A DNA stretch of 64,000 nucleotides, taken from positions 39,635,140 to 39,699,139 of the forward strand of contig NC_079502.1 of NCBI RefSeq assembly GCF_030052815.1, given 5' to 3'. Below the pieces are notes generated by a model that was not told the DNA's origin, made no database searches, and saw only the letters and a list, made by a program, of their open reading frames with translations. Made by a program: the position numbers and the translations under genes. This DNA comes from Hevea brasiliensis. Its lineage: Eukaryota > Streptophyta > Magnoliopsida > Malpighiales > Euphorbiaceae. Shown here one piece after another: positions 37,645 to 49,636 of this stretch. The number at the start of each line of letters is the position of its first letter. Position 1 is the stretch's first letter.

Positions 37645-38699
37645 AATTAATACTTAGACGCAAGGATCGCTTTTAAAACTTTCTTTTTAAACAGAAAATT
37701 AATATTCCTAGTATTATAGCTAGACAAACAACTCCTATTACTATTTCTAAATTACTTTTAGACACTCTAGATTCTTTATGATATTGATTATATTCAAACC
37801 TATTTCTATATACTGGACTCTCAGGATTATACATACAATATTATTTCAGTAGTACGTGGCGTTGTAGCTACAGGTCGCTCTACCTTCCAACAGTGAAGGG
37901 CTAAAGCGGTTAGTAGTTTCCAGCCGATATACCACTTACTTGCTTAGGAGAAGAAGAGTCTTAAAAATTATTATTATTAAGTAAAAAATCTAAAAATCTA
38001 ATTATAATATTAAACAAATTTAACAAACGTTGATGCTCTCTACAATCACACAATTCATTATGAGTTTCAACATGCTCATTAAATAGATTAGTTCCGTTTT
38101 CTATTAAAGCTTGTCTAAACAGTTCTACTTCACGTCTATTAGTCAAGTCAAGAGTACATAAATAAAATAAAAGACAATTAATATATGTGGACATAAATAG
38201 TAAACGTGAACAGTTTCTGATGTACAGGATCCCTTTAAGGGCAAGTACAGAGCATACTTAAACAATTATGATGCTTACAGTGCTTCCAATAAAACAAATA
38301 TTTAAATAGTAACAGTATGAACAGTAATACTTACAGTGTTATTCCAACCAGTGGGTTTAATGGAGGATGAAGGAATGCTTGCTGAAGGTGGAGGTGAATA
38401 GTAGACTCTATAGTCAAACTTACCAGATGGTTGACCAAGCAGGTCCTCAATGTTACGGGATTTAAACTCTAGTTCTTTGTTTAGTTCTTTAGCTTGATCT
38501 ATTAAAACATCTAGTTCTTTTCCTACTTTGTTTAATGAAGATCGAATATCAGAAGTAGAAGAGAAATTCATAAACTCTTTATTGATAAAAACAGTACACG
38601 TAAGAACACTTTGAACAAAACAGTAGCAAAGCAGAGAAAACAAATTGAAAACTTAGAGAACACTCTATATTACAACTTATTGCCTAAGTTACATTCTGC
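37645..38699 (-). other. Viral leader region with two small frames
   Basis: Lies downstream of the putative promoter in the sense direction. One frame (38302-38571, from MNFSSTSDIRSSL) is about 90 residues with a heptad-like helical stretch (ELDVLIDQAKELNKELEFKS) and a Pro/Ser-rich tail; a small coiled-coil protein is possible. A second (37961-38194, 77 residues, MSTYINCLLFYLC) has no domain I recognise. I looked for the usual tRNA-Met primer site (TGGTATCAGAGC on this strand) and found none. The region may be truncated before it or the site may have decayed. Confidence 0.45.
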
Positions 38700-38790
38700 T
38701 TGTTAAGCAAGTCGAGAGGCCTTCTTATAGTCTTTAGAAGGAATCTTCTGATGTCATGGCATGCATCACTTTTAAGTGGCAGACAAGATA
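38660..38790 (-). promoter_or_regulatory. Putative pararetroviral promoter and poly(A) signal
   Basis: On the minus strand a TGACATCA element (38749-38756, similar to the TGACG-type as-1 element) precedes a TATA-like CTATAAGAAGGCC (about 38718-38730). An AATAAG poly(A)-like signal follows at 38676-38681, about 40 nt downstream. An activation element, a TATA box and then a poly(A) signal shortly after the start site is the arrangement that gives caulimovirid transcripts their terminal redundancy. It sits just after the end of the second frame, as expected. Activity is unknown. Confidence 0.5.
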
Positions 38791-38842
38791 AGGTGGAGTT
38801 GGTAGTGGCTTTCTTTAGTGCTGGCAAGAATCTTTTGACTTT

Positions 38843-39996
38843 TTATAGTGCATATGGGTCCTGGCTGTCGTCCCAATACTGTCCTTCCATATCAGTGTCG
38901 CTGTCGCTATCGTCCTTTTTGTGAGACTTGGAGCACTCAGCAGCATCTTTTGCTTTTGAAGTGGATGCTTTTGAGCTGGCTTCTTTGTCTTCTTCTTGTA
39001 GTGCGCTGAAAAGTTGTCGGCGCAATTCTTCTTTCGGCACTGATTTGAGTAGGTCTTTGAAAAGATCGGCGATCTGAAGAGACCGATGGACTTGGCGATG
39101 ATGGCTTTTTAGCCAGAGTGATTAGTCCTTTGGAGGAATAGGCGAGGGTGGCTCAAAAAGTCACACTTATCCCACCATTTGATTAGGACTCTTACGGTTA
39201 ACGAGTGCGTGTTCGAGAGAATTCACTGAACCTTTTCATCTTTTTTCTTGAGATAATATAATCCCATCTGACTATCCATGGTATTTTGTAAAGGATAGTA
39301 AATAGTAATCTTGAATCCTTTAAGGATTTATTTGAATCGGTAAACTGTTCATAAACAGCCCGAACCTTATTAGGTAAAGAAATGGGATATAATCCCCAGT
39401 TAAAGAACCATTCATAGAACCATGAGGGAAATTCCCATGATTCTTTGTCTAACTGGAATTGTATGAACCAGCTAAACTTTTTCTGCCTATTTTCATAAAT
39501 TAAGGCACCAGTCGAGCAATCATGTAATCAAAATAATTAAAGTACAGGTTTACGAAATTCAACTCTCTTTGTTTAAAGAGTGAATCTCCCCAATCATCGT
39601 AGGTAATAACCCTTTTGATGATAAACTTGCTGAAAGCCCACTCATTAGCGGACCTTTCTGTAGGTGAGAAGACCACTGAGTCGGTCTCTGCTAGGATAGT
39701 TTGATAATAAGTGTAGTCCTTTGGTAAATAAGGATTCACTGTATGATGTTCTGTATAGAAATTTGCCACCTCATAAGGTTTCAAATCCTTGTGTTTCCTG
39801 TCAATGGGCATAAGGAAACGATGGCGATTGGAATGTAGGGGTAATTAACCTCCTTAGCATTATTAGCTTCGACACTGATAGCATAAGCGTCGTTTCTGAG
39901 TTTGTCCATCATTTTAGACGGAGGTGGAGATACCTCGTGAGTCCGTTTTGACGGAGTTACTGAGGCTTTTGAACTCATGTCCTGTAAGGAATTCAC
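38843..39996 (-). pseudogene. Second viral frame (ORF2), unknown function, frameshifted
   Basis: Starts inside the 3' end of the polyprotein frame (MNSLQDMSSKASVTPSKRT, 39996) in another phase. It runs to about 39785, continues in a second phase (RKHKDLKPYEVANFYTEHHT to 39500), then in a third (KKFSWFIQFQLDKESWEFPS to about 39198). A Lys/Ser-rich, acidic C-terminal part is in yet another open stretch (38843-39040, SDTDMEGQYWDDSQDPYAL). Total is about 380 codons with at least two or three frameshifts. An ORF2 of unknown function after the RT is described for florendoviruses; I cannot confirm homology from sequence alone. Confidence 0.6.
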
Positions 39997-42776
39997 GTGT
40001 CAAGAAATCAGGTAATGAGTTAGTTTCTCCTTTAATAAACTCAATATCGAAATCAAATACAGACAAAATAGCCTGCCATCTTGCAAATATCTGTTTAGAT
40101 GCGATGTTTTTAACATCTTTCAGTAATATTTCTTTTGCACTTTTACAATCAACCCTTATAAGGAATTTCTGATTTAATAAATCAGATTCGAACTTTTGTA
40201 CACAGAGAACTATAGATAAGATCTCTTTTTTAACCGTAGAGTAATTAACTCTAGGTCCTGTCCAAATACCACTGGTAAATCTGACTAGGGTTTCTTTGTC
40301 ATCTAGTTTTTGTTTTAAGATGCCTCCATACCCGATGTCAGATGCGTCAGTTTCCACTACCTTTAAGGCAGATGGATGAGGTATTGCCAGACAAGGAAGG
40401 GTCTTAACCCTTTGTTTTATCCGTTTAACAGATAAAGTATGTTTTTTGGTCCATGGGCTTGGATTCTTTTTAAGTCTTTGGAATAAAGGCTTTGCATCAT
40501 GGGCCAGGTCTTTATAGAAGTCTGAGACATAATTTAGGCTTCCTAAAAACCTTTGAAGCTGGGTTTTTTCTTTTATTTCATCAGGAAATTTACTGGCAAA
40601 TTCAATGGCTCGATCAATAGGGATAATTGATCCTTGTTTTATATTATGTCCTAAAAATCTAATATTAGTCTGAAAGAGTTTAATCTTTCTGGCCGAGACT
40701 ACCAAGCCATTTCTTTTGACAATTTTCATAAACACATTTAAGTGTTTGAAATGTTGATCAATTGTCCTGGAGAAAATAAGGACATCATCAATGTAAACAA
40801 TTGAGAATGCTGAATAAGCATTGAATATTTCATTCATAATTTTTTGAAATTCTGAAGGGGCATTTTTAAGCCCAAAGGGCATTATGTTCCATTCGTAATG
40901 TCCAAATGGTACAGTAAAGGTAGTTTTATACCTATCTGTTTCAGCTATCTGGATTTGCCAATATCCAGACTTCATATAGAATTTTGAAAAGATTTGGGCC
41001 TCAAAGAGTCTATTTAATAGATCTCTTTTATTAGGCAATGGATATCTTATCCATCTTAGGGCCTTATTTAAAGGCTTATAATTGATTACCAATCTAGGTA
41101 CTCCTCTTTCTAGTTCAGCGGCATTTTCAACATAAAATGCTGGGCAACTCCATGGGCTTTGACTTTTTCTAATTAGCCCTTTTGACTCGAGGTCAGCAAT
41201 TTCTTTTTTACAGATCTCCAAATGTCTTGGTCCCATGGCAATGGGCCGGGCCTTCGTAGGAATCAATCTTTCTTCAAAATCAGGCTCATATGGTAGATTA
41301 ACCACATGGCTTTTTCTAGCCCAGAAGGCATTAGGTACTTCTGCACAGATGCTATTAGCCATCTCATTTTGAAGTTGTTTTATTTTTTCTTGTATTAAAG
41401 GTTCATTAACCTTTTGTTGTATTGTTTTGTAATCAACTTCTCTTTTAAGAGAATAAATAAATTTTTCTTTCCTTTTGATGTTACTTTTAAGTACATCAAT
41501 TTCTCTCTCAATGGGTAAAGAGATAAATTCAAAAATAATCTCTCTCCCCTCTATTTCTGTTGTTATTCCCTTTTCAGTAATTGACTTAATTGGGTATAAC
41601 ATGTGAAGGAATGGGTTCCCTAGGATTACTGGATGAGATAATCCTTTTACCATTATAAATGGTATTTCAAAACATATTCCTTGATTACAAACTACCGTAT
41701 CAGATAATTTGTATTTAATGTCCATTTTAGAACTATCTGCTGTATGTAATTCTTCGACTGTTTTAGAGAAGTATTTTGAAGGTACAAGTCCTTCATCTAT
41801 GCAGCATAAATCTGCGCCTGAGTCTATTAAGGCTATAGTACTAAATAAGTACTCCTTTTGAACAATGATTGTGACTTTAGTATGCCACTTATGGGTGATT
41901 ACTCTATCTATACGATTGACATACTGAAGACTGTTTATTTCTACTGGTTCCTGTTTTTCTACTTCTTTTTCTGTTGTTTCCACTATTAAGGGAAATTCTT
42001 GTTTTGCTTCTAGCAAGACTATTTTTTCTTTCAAAAATTGTACTTCGAATTTAATCGAATTTACTTCTTGTCTTAACTCTTTTAGAGTTGGTTCTCTTGG
42101 CATTTTAGCTTTTTTTATTCTTTCCATAACTTCTTTAAGTTCATATGGATTTGTTCTTTCTTCTATCTTTCTTTCTAAAGGACTTTTATCCTTAACTAAG
42201 TTTAAATATTCTTCTAATTTTTCTCTTTTTTCTCCTTGATCTTCTATCTTATCTATAAGATCTAACATCAAGTTTTGTTCTTTTGTTAAGACACATAAAC
42301 CATTTAAGGTACAAAGTGATTTGTAATAATCACATTTTCCATCACAGATTTGATCTTGTTCTGGTTCTAACTCAGTAGAAGATTCTTCAGAAGTATAATC
42401 TAACGCATTGACTTCTAAATCTTTTTCTGAATCAGACTCATTTAAGAGGATTTTAATTAATGAATCTTTAAGATTGTCATTAATTTCTAAGGCTTGAATT
42501 TGTTGTTTGACTCTACACTTGTTAGCGTAGTGACCAGTTTTTCCACATTTGTAACAGACTATATTAGTCTCTTTTATTATTCTTTTCTTCTTTTTAGAAG
42601 AGGTGACAGGTTTACTTTTAACTGGTTGTTTAAACCGTTTTTCTTTTCGAGGGTAAAAGGTTCTGTGTTTTTTAAACCTTTTTCTCTTACTCTCTCTCCC
42701 CAGTTTTTTAACTTTGCCTTTATAAGGAAAAGTTACTGGTGGTAAACCATACTGTTCACAGAAATCACCGAGTATT
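39914..42776 (-). pseudogene. Viral polyprotein, 3' part: zinc knuckle, protease, RT, RNase H
   Basis: The frame is open from the CRM junction to the stop at 39914. A CCHC zinc knuckle (CYKCGKTGHYANKC, 42515-42556) follows a Lys/Arg-rich stretch. Counting from the Met at 42271, a helical Glu/Lys-rich linker leads to the protease (ALIDSGADLCC, Asp about residue 150). The RT has QSPWSCPAFYVEN, LVINYKPLNKAL and active-site YIDD (about residues 493-496). RNase H has ETDASDIGYGG (Asp about 642). The motif-A Asp of the RT is Tyr (FSKFYMKSGYWQI, codon 40976-40978), which should abolish activity. It is a virus remnant and not a host gene; the CRM insertion cuts it just upstream of the knuckle. Confidence 0.9.
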
Positions 42777-43594
42777 TGATGAGAATCAAGCTACATCCAC
42801 AACAAAGGATTTCATCCAAGGTCCAATTACTAGGGCTAGAGCTAAATCACTTCAGAATTTAATTTGTGAAATCATAAGGAGCAAGGATTATAAGCTGGAA
42901 TGGCATGAAGAAAAATGTAAAGGATTAAATTTGGTGAAAATTATGCTTAGAAGTGACCAGGTGTCATATGGAGCATTAGATTACATGGAATAACCCGTGG
43001 ACATGCATGCACCAGATCCAACCCATGTACATGTATCTGCTGGCACCTTTTTCAAGGAATATTCCATCTGTTATAACCATTTCTCTTTTGGACTTAAATG
43101 CCCTTATTTGCTGCTGCATTAAATTTACTTTTTGTAAGGAGTTTTTAGTCTTTTGATAGATTAATTTTTGTTTGGACTTAAAGCTCCCTACAGCTGTTAC
43201 AAAAGTAGGGATATTTTTGTCTTTAGCTTTGAAGCCAAGAGGCTATAAATACAAGTGTAATGAGAGAGTGGAGGACACACTTGAATATTAATGAGAGATT
43301 GTTTCTGCTCCTCTAGTGAGTAATTGGCTGTTGCCTTTGTTCTTGTGAAGCTCATTAACTTGCTGAGATTCTATCTTGCAAGGTTTAATGTGCATAATAT
43401 TCTTGGTTTATTCATTCTCCATATGAATTAGGTCAAGAATTCCATTTCTGATATTTTCTTTGAATTACACAACAATCTGATTGTGCTGGTTCAAAGATTC
43501 AAATTCATACATCTTGATTTGGTGCTTTCCATATTGTTCATTCAATTCTTGAATGTGGGTTTTCAAGTTACCAATTACTTGAAGGTTCACATCA
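42777..43594 (+). repeat. 5' LTR of CRM element
   Basis: 818 bp, TGATGAGAATCAAG...CACATCA. It begins with the CR-motif codons (GPITRARAKSLQ), which lie in the 3' end of pol in the other LTR and are untranslated baggage here. Confidence 0.96.
43243..43252 (+). promoter_or_regulatory. TATA box in CRM 5' LTR
   Basis: CTATAAATAC, about 345 bp before the LTR end and followed by a purine-rich GAGAGAGTGGAGGA. The same box is at about 50973 in the 3' LTR and about 565 in the first copy. It is the likely start point of element transcription. Confidence 0.65.
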
Positions 43595-43598
43595 GTTT

Positions 43599-43610
43599 TG
43601 GTATCAGAGC
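43599..43610 (+). promoter_or_regulatory. Primer-binding site (initiator tRNA-Met)
   Basis: TGGTATCAGAGC, four bases after the 5' LTR; perfect match to the standard site in plant LTR elements primed by initiator tRNA-Met. Confidence 0.95.
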
Positions 43611-43629
43611 AAAGGGACATCCAAACAAG

Positions 43630-45011
43630 GTAGATTATCTATTTGCTTTTTATTCTTTGTGTTTCTTACCTTCTTCATATTTGCTGTTTGGCTCTTGGGG
43701 TTTAGTTGGACCTGTTTGTTTAAAAATTTGTTTTGTTGGGTTTGTCTTAGGGTTTTGGGTTAATCAAGCTAAAGCGATTATTCTAGCCATCCATTTTGCT
43801 TCCTTCATTTTGATATTAAGCATGAGAGATTATCTGGTTCATTGAGTTCGGCTTACCAATTTGGCCTGAAACTGCACCAGCATTATTTGGGTGTGTTTAA
43901 GACGTTGGGTGTAAATTTTGGGGGTTGTTTGATATCGTTTGCCTGCTGAACCAATATTTTGCGGCAGACCCAATCAAATTATGTTCACATAGCAAATAGA
44001 CCCAGAAATTCATGAAAATTTACAAGGTGTTTATACCCCATATCAGTAGTTCCCATATTAAATTTCAGCTTTAAATTCATCCGTTTGTGTGGGGAACCAA
44101 AATTTTGCGGCAGAATCGATCAAAATAAGTTCACATAGGAAATATACCCAGAAATTTCTGAAAATTTACCAAGTGTTTATACCCCATATCAGTAGTTCCC
44201 AAATTAAATTTCAGCTTAAAATTCATCCGTTTGTGTGGGGAACCAAAATTTTGCGGCAGACCCGATCAAATTAAGTTCACATAGCAAATCAGCCCTGAAA
44301 TTCCTGAAAATTTACAGGCCATTTGTGCCACATTTGAGCTATTCTCAAATTAAATTTCAGCTCAAAATTTAATCGTTTGTGTGGGGAACAAAAAATTTGG
44401 GGCAGACACGATTATATTTGATTTACATAGTAAGTCTGTCAAGAAAAGCGTGAAATTCTTGCAGCAATTAGTCAGTATTGGGTTGCATTTTCCTACTCAA
44501 TTTCAGATCAAAATACACTCATTTGCTTGGTGATCCTAAATTTATGCAATTCTTGGTGTATTGTGTGAACTGCTGGTAATTGTGATAAGTTGGTGGCAAA
44601 CTTGGATATTTAAGCTTAATATCTCTACTTTAGGTTGTCTCTTTTCCAGCTTACTGCTCTTTTATTTTGGTGTCTTCTTTCTTGATTCCTATTGCATTAC
44701 ATTTCCATACTTGAGCTTTTCTTTTCTTGACTTCTTGAATCACATTATTGTTTTCTTGATTGCTCGTTTTGATCCGTCACATTCAAGAATTTTATTGTGT
44801 GTTAAATTTTTGTGGGTACAGTCTTGGTTTGAGTTACTTGAGTTTGATAAGAACTTGTGGACATAGCCAAGAGAGGTAAAAGGCACAGAGTGGTGAGTTC
44901 ATAAGAGGGAAAAAGCCTTGTTGAGTTACACGAGTGGAGTGTCCTCTGTTGAGTGTAAACACGTAAGGGAGCGAGTGAGGTGTTTTCTTTACACTAACCA
45001 TTTTCTTGCAG
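43630..45011 (+). other. Putative intron in CRM leader
   Basis: Donor-like ACAAG|GTAGAT lies 20 nt after the primer-binding site. Acceptor-like TTTTCTTGCAG|GTC ends 10 nt before the gag ATG at 45022. Removing 1,382 bp would bring gag close to the LTR-derived 5' end. The minus-strand CRM element has the same two signals in the same positions although the rest of the leader differs. RNA evidence would be needed. Confidence 0.5.
43961..44398 (+). repeat. 146-bp tandem repeats in CRM leader (3 units plus a partial)
   Basis: GCGGCAGA-type starts recur at 43961, 44107, 44253 and about 44399, a constant 146-bp step. Units share GTTCACATAG, GAAAATTTAC, AAATTTCAGCTTAAAATTCA and TTTGTGTGGGGAAC. The first two are very similar; the third and the partial fourth are more diverged. 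They lie in the untranslated leader, inside the proposed intron. Confidence 0.88.
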
Positions 45012-45021
45012 GTCTGAAAAC

Positions 45022-48000
45022 ATGTCTAGAAAGGGTGATGGTAGTGAGGGGGAAGGTGAAAATCCATTCTACATGCAGGCTGTCAGACAACAATTTGAAA
45101 GAATGAATGTTGTGTGCAATGAAATCATAGATAGGTTGGAAAGATTGGAGCAAAGAGATAGGCAAAATGAGAGAAGGCCAAATTGGAGGGATCTTGTACC
45201 TCCAGTAGTTGAATCTGATGAAGTTGAGGTTGATAACTATGATTTTGAGGTTGAAAGACCTAGGAGGGGTAGATATGAGAGAAGAGCTGAAGATAGGAGG
45301 AATGGGGATAGGAGGATAAGAAGAGAGGAAAGAGAGAGGAATAGGGTAGATGACAATATCAAAAGTATTAAAATGAGCATCCCTTCTTTCCAAGGGAAAA
45401 ATGATCCGGATGTGTATCTTGAATGGGAAAGGAAGGTAGAAGCTGTGTTTGATTGTCATCACTATTCAGAGGAAAAGAAAGTAAAGTTAGCAGCAGTAGA
45501 ATTTACTGATTATGCTTTGGTATGGTGGGATCAAGTGTTGATTAGTAGAAGGAGAAATTATGAGCAATCAATTGCAACCTGGGGTGAGATGAAAACTATA
45601 ATGAGGAAGAGATTTGTTCCTAGTCATTACTATAGAGAGCTACATCAGAGGTTACAAAGATTGAGTCAAGGTTCTAAAAGTGTTGAAGATTATCATAAAG
45701 AAATGGAAATTGCTATGATTAGAGCAAATGTGGAGGAGGATAGAGAAGCCACCATGGCTAGATTCTTGAATGGGCTAAACAAGGAGATTGCTCATATTGT
45801 TGAGTTACATCACTATGTTGAGTTGGAGGATATGGTCCACATGGCTATGAAGGTAGAAAGGCAACTTAAAAGCAAGTCAAAATTTGGAGGAAATGCAGGT
45901 ACTTCTTCATCTTGGAAGTCTAACTGGAAGAAGGAGGATAGGGAAAAGGCTTTTAGCAACTATAAGAAAAATGAGGATAAGGAAAAGAAGGCGGAGAAGA
46001 AATTTGCAGAAAGTAAAGGAAAGGAGGTTGCAACTACTACCCGAAATAGAGACGTGAAGTGTTTTAGGTGTTTGGGCAGTGGACACATAGCTTCTCAATG
46101 CCCTAACAAGAGAGTCATGGTCATGAGAGAAAATGGTGAGATAGAAACAGAGGAGGAAATTGTGAGTGATTCCACATCTTCAGGGGAGGAGGATGCAGAG
46201 GTAGAATATGCTGCTGAAGGAAGTGCTCTAGTGATTATGAGAGCATTAAATACTCAAGTAAAGGAGGATGTTGGTGATGAATTGCAAAGAGAAACAATTT
46301 TTCATACAAGGTGTCTTATCCAAGACAAAGCTTGTAGTGTCATCATTGATGGGGGAAGTTGTGCCAATGTTGCTAGTACTATTTTGGTGCAGAGATTAAG
46401 GTTGAGGACTTCGAAACACCCTAGACCCTATAAATTGCAGTGGTTGAATGAATGTGGTGAGGTGAAAGTAACAAAACGAGTATTGATTTCCTTTGCAATA
46501 GGAAAGTATCAAGATGAGGTTATGTGTGACGTGGTTCCAATGCAAGCTGGCCATTTATTACTTGGCCGACCATGGCAATTTGATAGAAAGGTGATCCACG
46601 ATGGGTATAAAAATAGGTATTCTTTTGAAATGAATGGAAGGAAAATCATTTTGGCACCTATGACACCAAAACAGATTTATGAAGACCAAACAAGGCTTAA
46701 GCAAGCAATGGGTGAGGAAAAATCAAGAGTGGCCGAAAAGAGAGCAGAGAAGAAAAGAAGGAGTGAAAAGAAATTGAGTGAAAATGTTGTGAGTGAGCAA
46801 GACAAGGGTGGTTGTGAGGAAAGAAAAGAGAGTAAAGAAAACATTCCAAGAGTGCTTGAAAAAGGTGAATCTTCGGCGCAAAAGGAGAGCTGTCCGGAAA
46901 GAGGGGAGAGAAAATTAAGCTTGTATGCTAAAGGAAGAGATGTGAGGAATGCCATGTTTGCCAACAAGCAAATGTTATTAATTGTGTTTAAGGACTCTTG
47001 TTTATCCACATCTGACCTTGACCCCAATTTGCCTAGCGTTGTTGTCTCCCTTTTGCAGGAATATGAGGATGTACTACCTGAGGAGATGCCAGCTGGACTA
47101 CCACCTATTCGAGGGATTGAGCACCAGATTGATTTTGTACCTGGAGCAGTTATTCCCAACCGTCCAGCCTATACCCCTGAAGAAACCAAAGAATTACAAA
47201 GGCAAGTTGAGGAATTGCTAGCTAAGGGATATGTGAGAGAAAGTATGAGCCCTTGTGCTGTACCCGTCCTTTTGGTACCAAAGAAAGATGGCACATGGCG
47301 CATGTGTGTGGATTGTAGGGCGGTCAACAAAATCACTGTAAAGTATCGCCATCCTATACCTAGATTGGATGATATGTTGGATGAACTTTGTGGTGCTTGT
47401 GTTTTTACCAAAATTGACTTGAAAAGCGGATATCATCAAATTCGCATGAAAGTAGGTGATGAATGGAAGACTGCATTTAAAACAAAACATGGACTATATG
47501 AGTGGTTAGTGATGCCTTTTGGTCTAACTAATGCTCCTAGCACTTTTATGAGATTGATGAATCATGTGTTGCGTGCTTTTATTGGAAAATTTGTTGTTGT
47601 TTATTTTGATGATATATTGGTTTACAGTAGAGGCATGAATGAACATATGCATCATTTAAGGGCTGTATTCGATGTGTTAAGAAAGGAAAAATTATATGCT
47701 AACTTGAAGAAATGTTCATTTTGCATGGAAAAGGTTGTCTTTTTAGGATTTTTCATTAGTGCTAATGGTGTTGAAGTTGATGATGAAAAAATTAGAGCTA
47801 TTAGAGATTGGCCCATTCCAAAGACTGCATCTGAAGTACGTAGTTTTCATGGACTAGCTAGTTTCTATAGAAGATTTATTAAGAATTTCAGTACCATTGC
47901 AGCACCATTGAATGATCTTGTCAAAAAGAATGTTAATTTTGTTTGGGAACAGAAACAAGATGATGCTTTTCACAAAATTAAAGAGATTTTATGTTCCGCT

Positions 48001-48790
48001 CCTGTGCTGGCTTTACCTGATTTTTGCAAAACTTTTGAGATTGAGTGTGACGCATCAGGAATAGGTATTGGAGCCGTTTTAATGCAGGAAAAGAGACCAA
48101 TAGCATACTTTAGTGAGAAGCTTAATGGAGCAGCTTTAAACTATTCTACATATGACAAGGAGTTGTATGCATTGGTACGTGCCTTGGAAACATGGCAACA
48201 TTACCTTTGGCCAAAGCAATTTGTCATCCACACAGATCATGAGTCATTGAAGCATATCAAGGTGCAAAATAAGTTGAGTAGGCGTCATGCAAAATGGGTT
48301 GAGTTCCTTGAGACCTTCCCATATGTGATTCAATACAAACATGGGAAAGAAAATGTGGTGGCTGATGCCTTATCTCGAAGGTATAACCTTCTTGCCCTTC
48401 TTGATGCAAAGTTATTAGGATTCGAATATGTGAAAGAATTATATGCTGAAGATGATGACTTTGCTAGAGTGTATGCAGCTTGTGAAAAGAATGCTTTTGA
48501 GAAGTTTTATAGGCATGATGGATATTTGTTTAGAGAAAATAGATTGTGTGTGCCTAAGAGTTCCATGCGTGAATTACTTGTGAATGAGTCTCATGCTGGT
48601 GGATTAATGGGTCATTTTGGTGTTGCCAAAACTTTAGATGTATTGAAGGAACATTTTTACTGGCCGAATATGAAAAGAGATGTTGAAAGAGTATGTGCTA
48701 GGTGCATTGTGTGCGCTAAGGCTAAATCTAGAGTTTTGCCACAAGGTTTGTATACACCTTTGCCTACCTTTAGTGATCCTTGGGTTCATT
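45022..48790 (+). pseudogene. CRM gag-pol, first 1,256 codons (gag to integrase N-terminus)
   Basis: One long open frame encodes gag ([19 protein letters not shown]; core [25 protein letters not shown]), a zinc knuckle [14 protein letters not shown] (residues 347-360) and the protease [12 protein letters not shown] (Asp about 443). RT follows with [14 protein letters not shown] and YFDD (861-864), then RNase H with [13 protein letters not shown] (about 1010) and [12 protein letters not shown], and the integrase HHCC region ([10 protein letters not shown] to CARCIVC, about 1190-1231). Catalytic residues up to this point look intact. The frame is broken at 48790 by a solo LTR, and the listed frame runs on 37 foreign codons to 48900. 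It encodes the structural and replication proteins of the element. Confidence 0.95.
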
Positions 48791-49631
48791 TGATGAGGAT
48801 CATCAAGGAGCACCACCACCCTTCAAAGGGGCAATCACTAGGGCGAGAGCTAAGCAACTTCAAAGCATGCTCATGGACCATAAAAGGATTTTCGGCTTAG
48901 GAGGGGAGCTGCATAAGGAAGACCTAGCTTGCTTGCTCCAAGAATCTAAGTGGATCACCATGTGCCAAGTTGGAGCTTCCATTGCCACGTCACCAGCCAC
49001 GTCAGATTCCATTGCCACGTCATCGACCATGTCACCAGCCACTTTGGACATGCCTCATGCCACCCTGGAGTCCACTTGGCAGCCACCTAGGTGTTTGTAG
49101 GGTTCATGCCACAAAGAGGGATTAATTGCTGCCACCTTTTGCCCTTTTGCAATAAATGCTGCTGCCATCTTTTGTCTTTATAATTAATGCACTTTCTATT
49201 CTTGTTAGGATAGCCAACATAGCACAATTATTTGTAACTTTTGTCTAAACAAATTTAGCTTATGTTTCTGTAACCCTAGGTTTATAAGGAAGAGAATACC
49301 ATCTTCTTCCTTCAGTTTTTGATTGCTGCTGTAGATGAGAACCTCCCTTGGAGAGAGTTTGAGTCTTCTTTCTTGCTAGTTTCTGGAAGAACTAGAACTT
49401 AGGCAACTTGATCACTTGCCTATTTTACTTGATGATCAATGTAATCTCCCACAAGTTGAGTTATTGTGTTGACACTTGATCTGTTCCTCTTTGAAATATA
49501 TATTCTGGTGCTTCTTTGTCCATAGAGATTGCATCTTATTTTGTTCAAAGAAAACTTGTTTTGGTGTTGATGATCCTTGGGTTCCATTAGAGGTCTGCAT
49601 CCTTAGGCAATGTTCATTTGGGTGCTTATCA
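48791..49631 (+). mobile_element. Solo LTR of a different CRM family, inside integrase
   Basis: 841 bp starting TGATGAGGATCATCAAGG and ending GGGTGCTTATCA, flanked by TCATT on both sides (48786-48790 and 49632-49636). The start carries its own CR motif ([20 protein letters not shown]), as in the other CRM LTRs, followed by a CCACGTCA-rich tandem-like stretch (about 48985-49040) and a TTTATAAGGAAG TATA-like site near 49280. Its sequence differs from both other CRM LTR families here. Removing it and one target copy restores the integrase reading order (WVH before, LSMDF after). Confidence 0.92.
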
Positions 49632-49636
49632 TCATT

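Noticed and set aside
37645..38699. Primer-binding site of the endogenous virus
   Set aside because: I searched the minus strand for TGGTATCAGAGC and close variants and found none, so I did not annotate one.
39914..42271. A 785-codon frame as a host gene or a retrotransposon pol
   Set aside because: There is no integrase and no LTR. The capsid and zinc-knuckle context and the RT sequence fit Caulimoviridae.
43599..43610. Possible tRNA gene at TGGTATCAGAGC sites
   Set aside because: Only the primer-binding complement is present, each time next to an LTR. No tRNA cloverleaf surrounds it.
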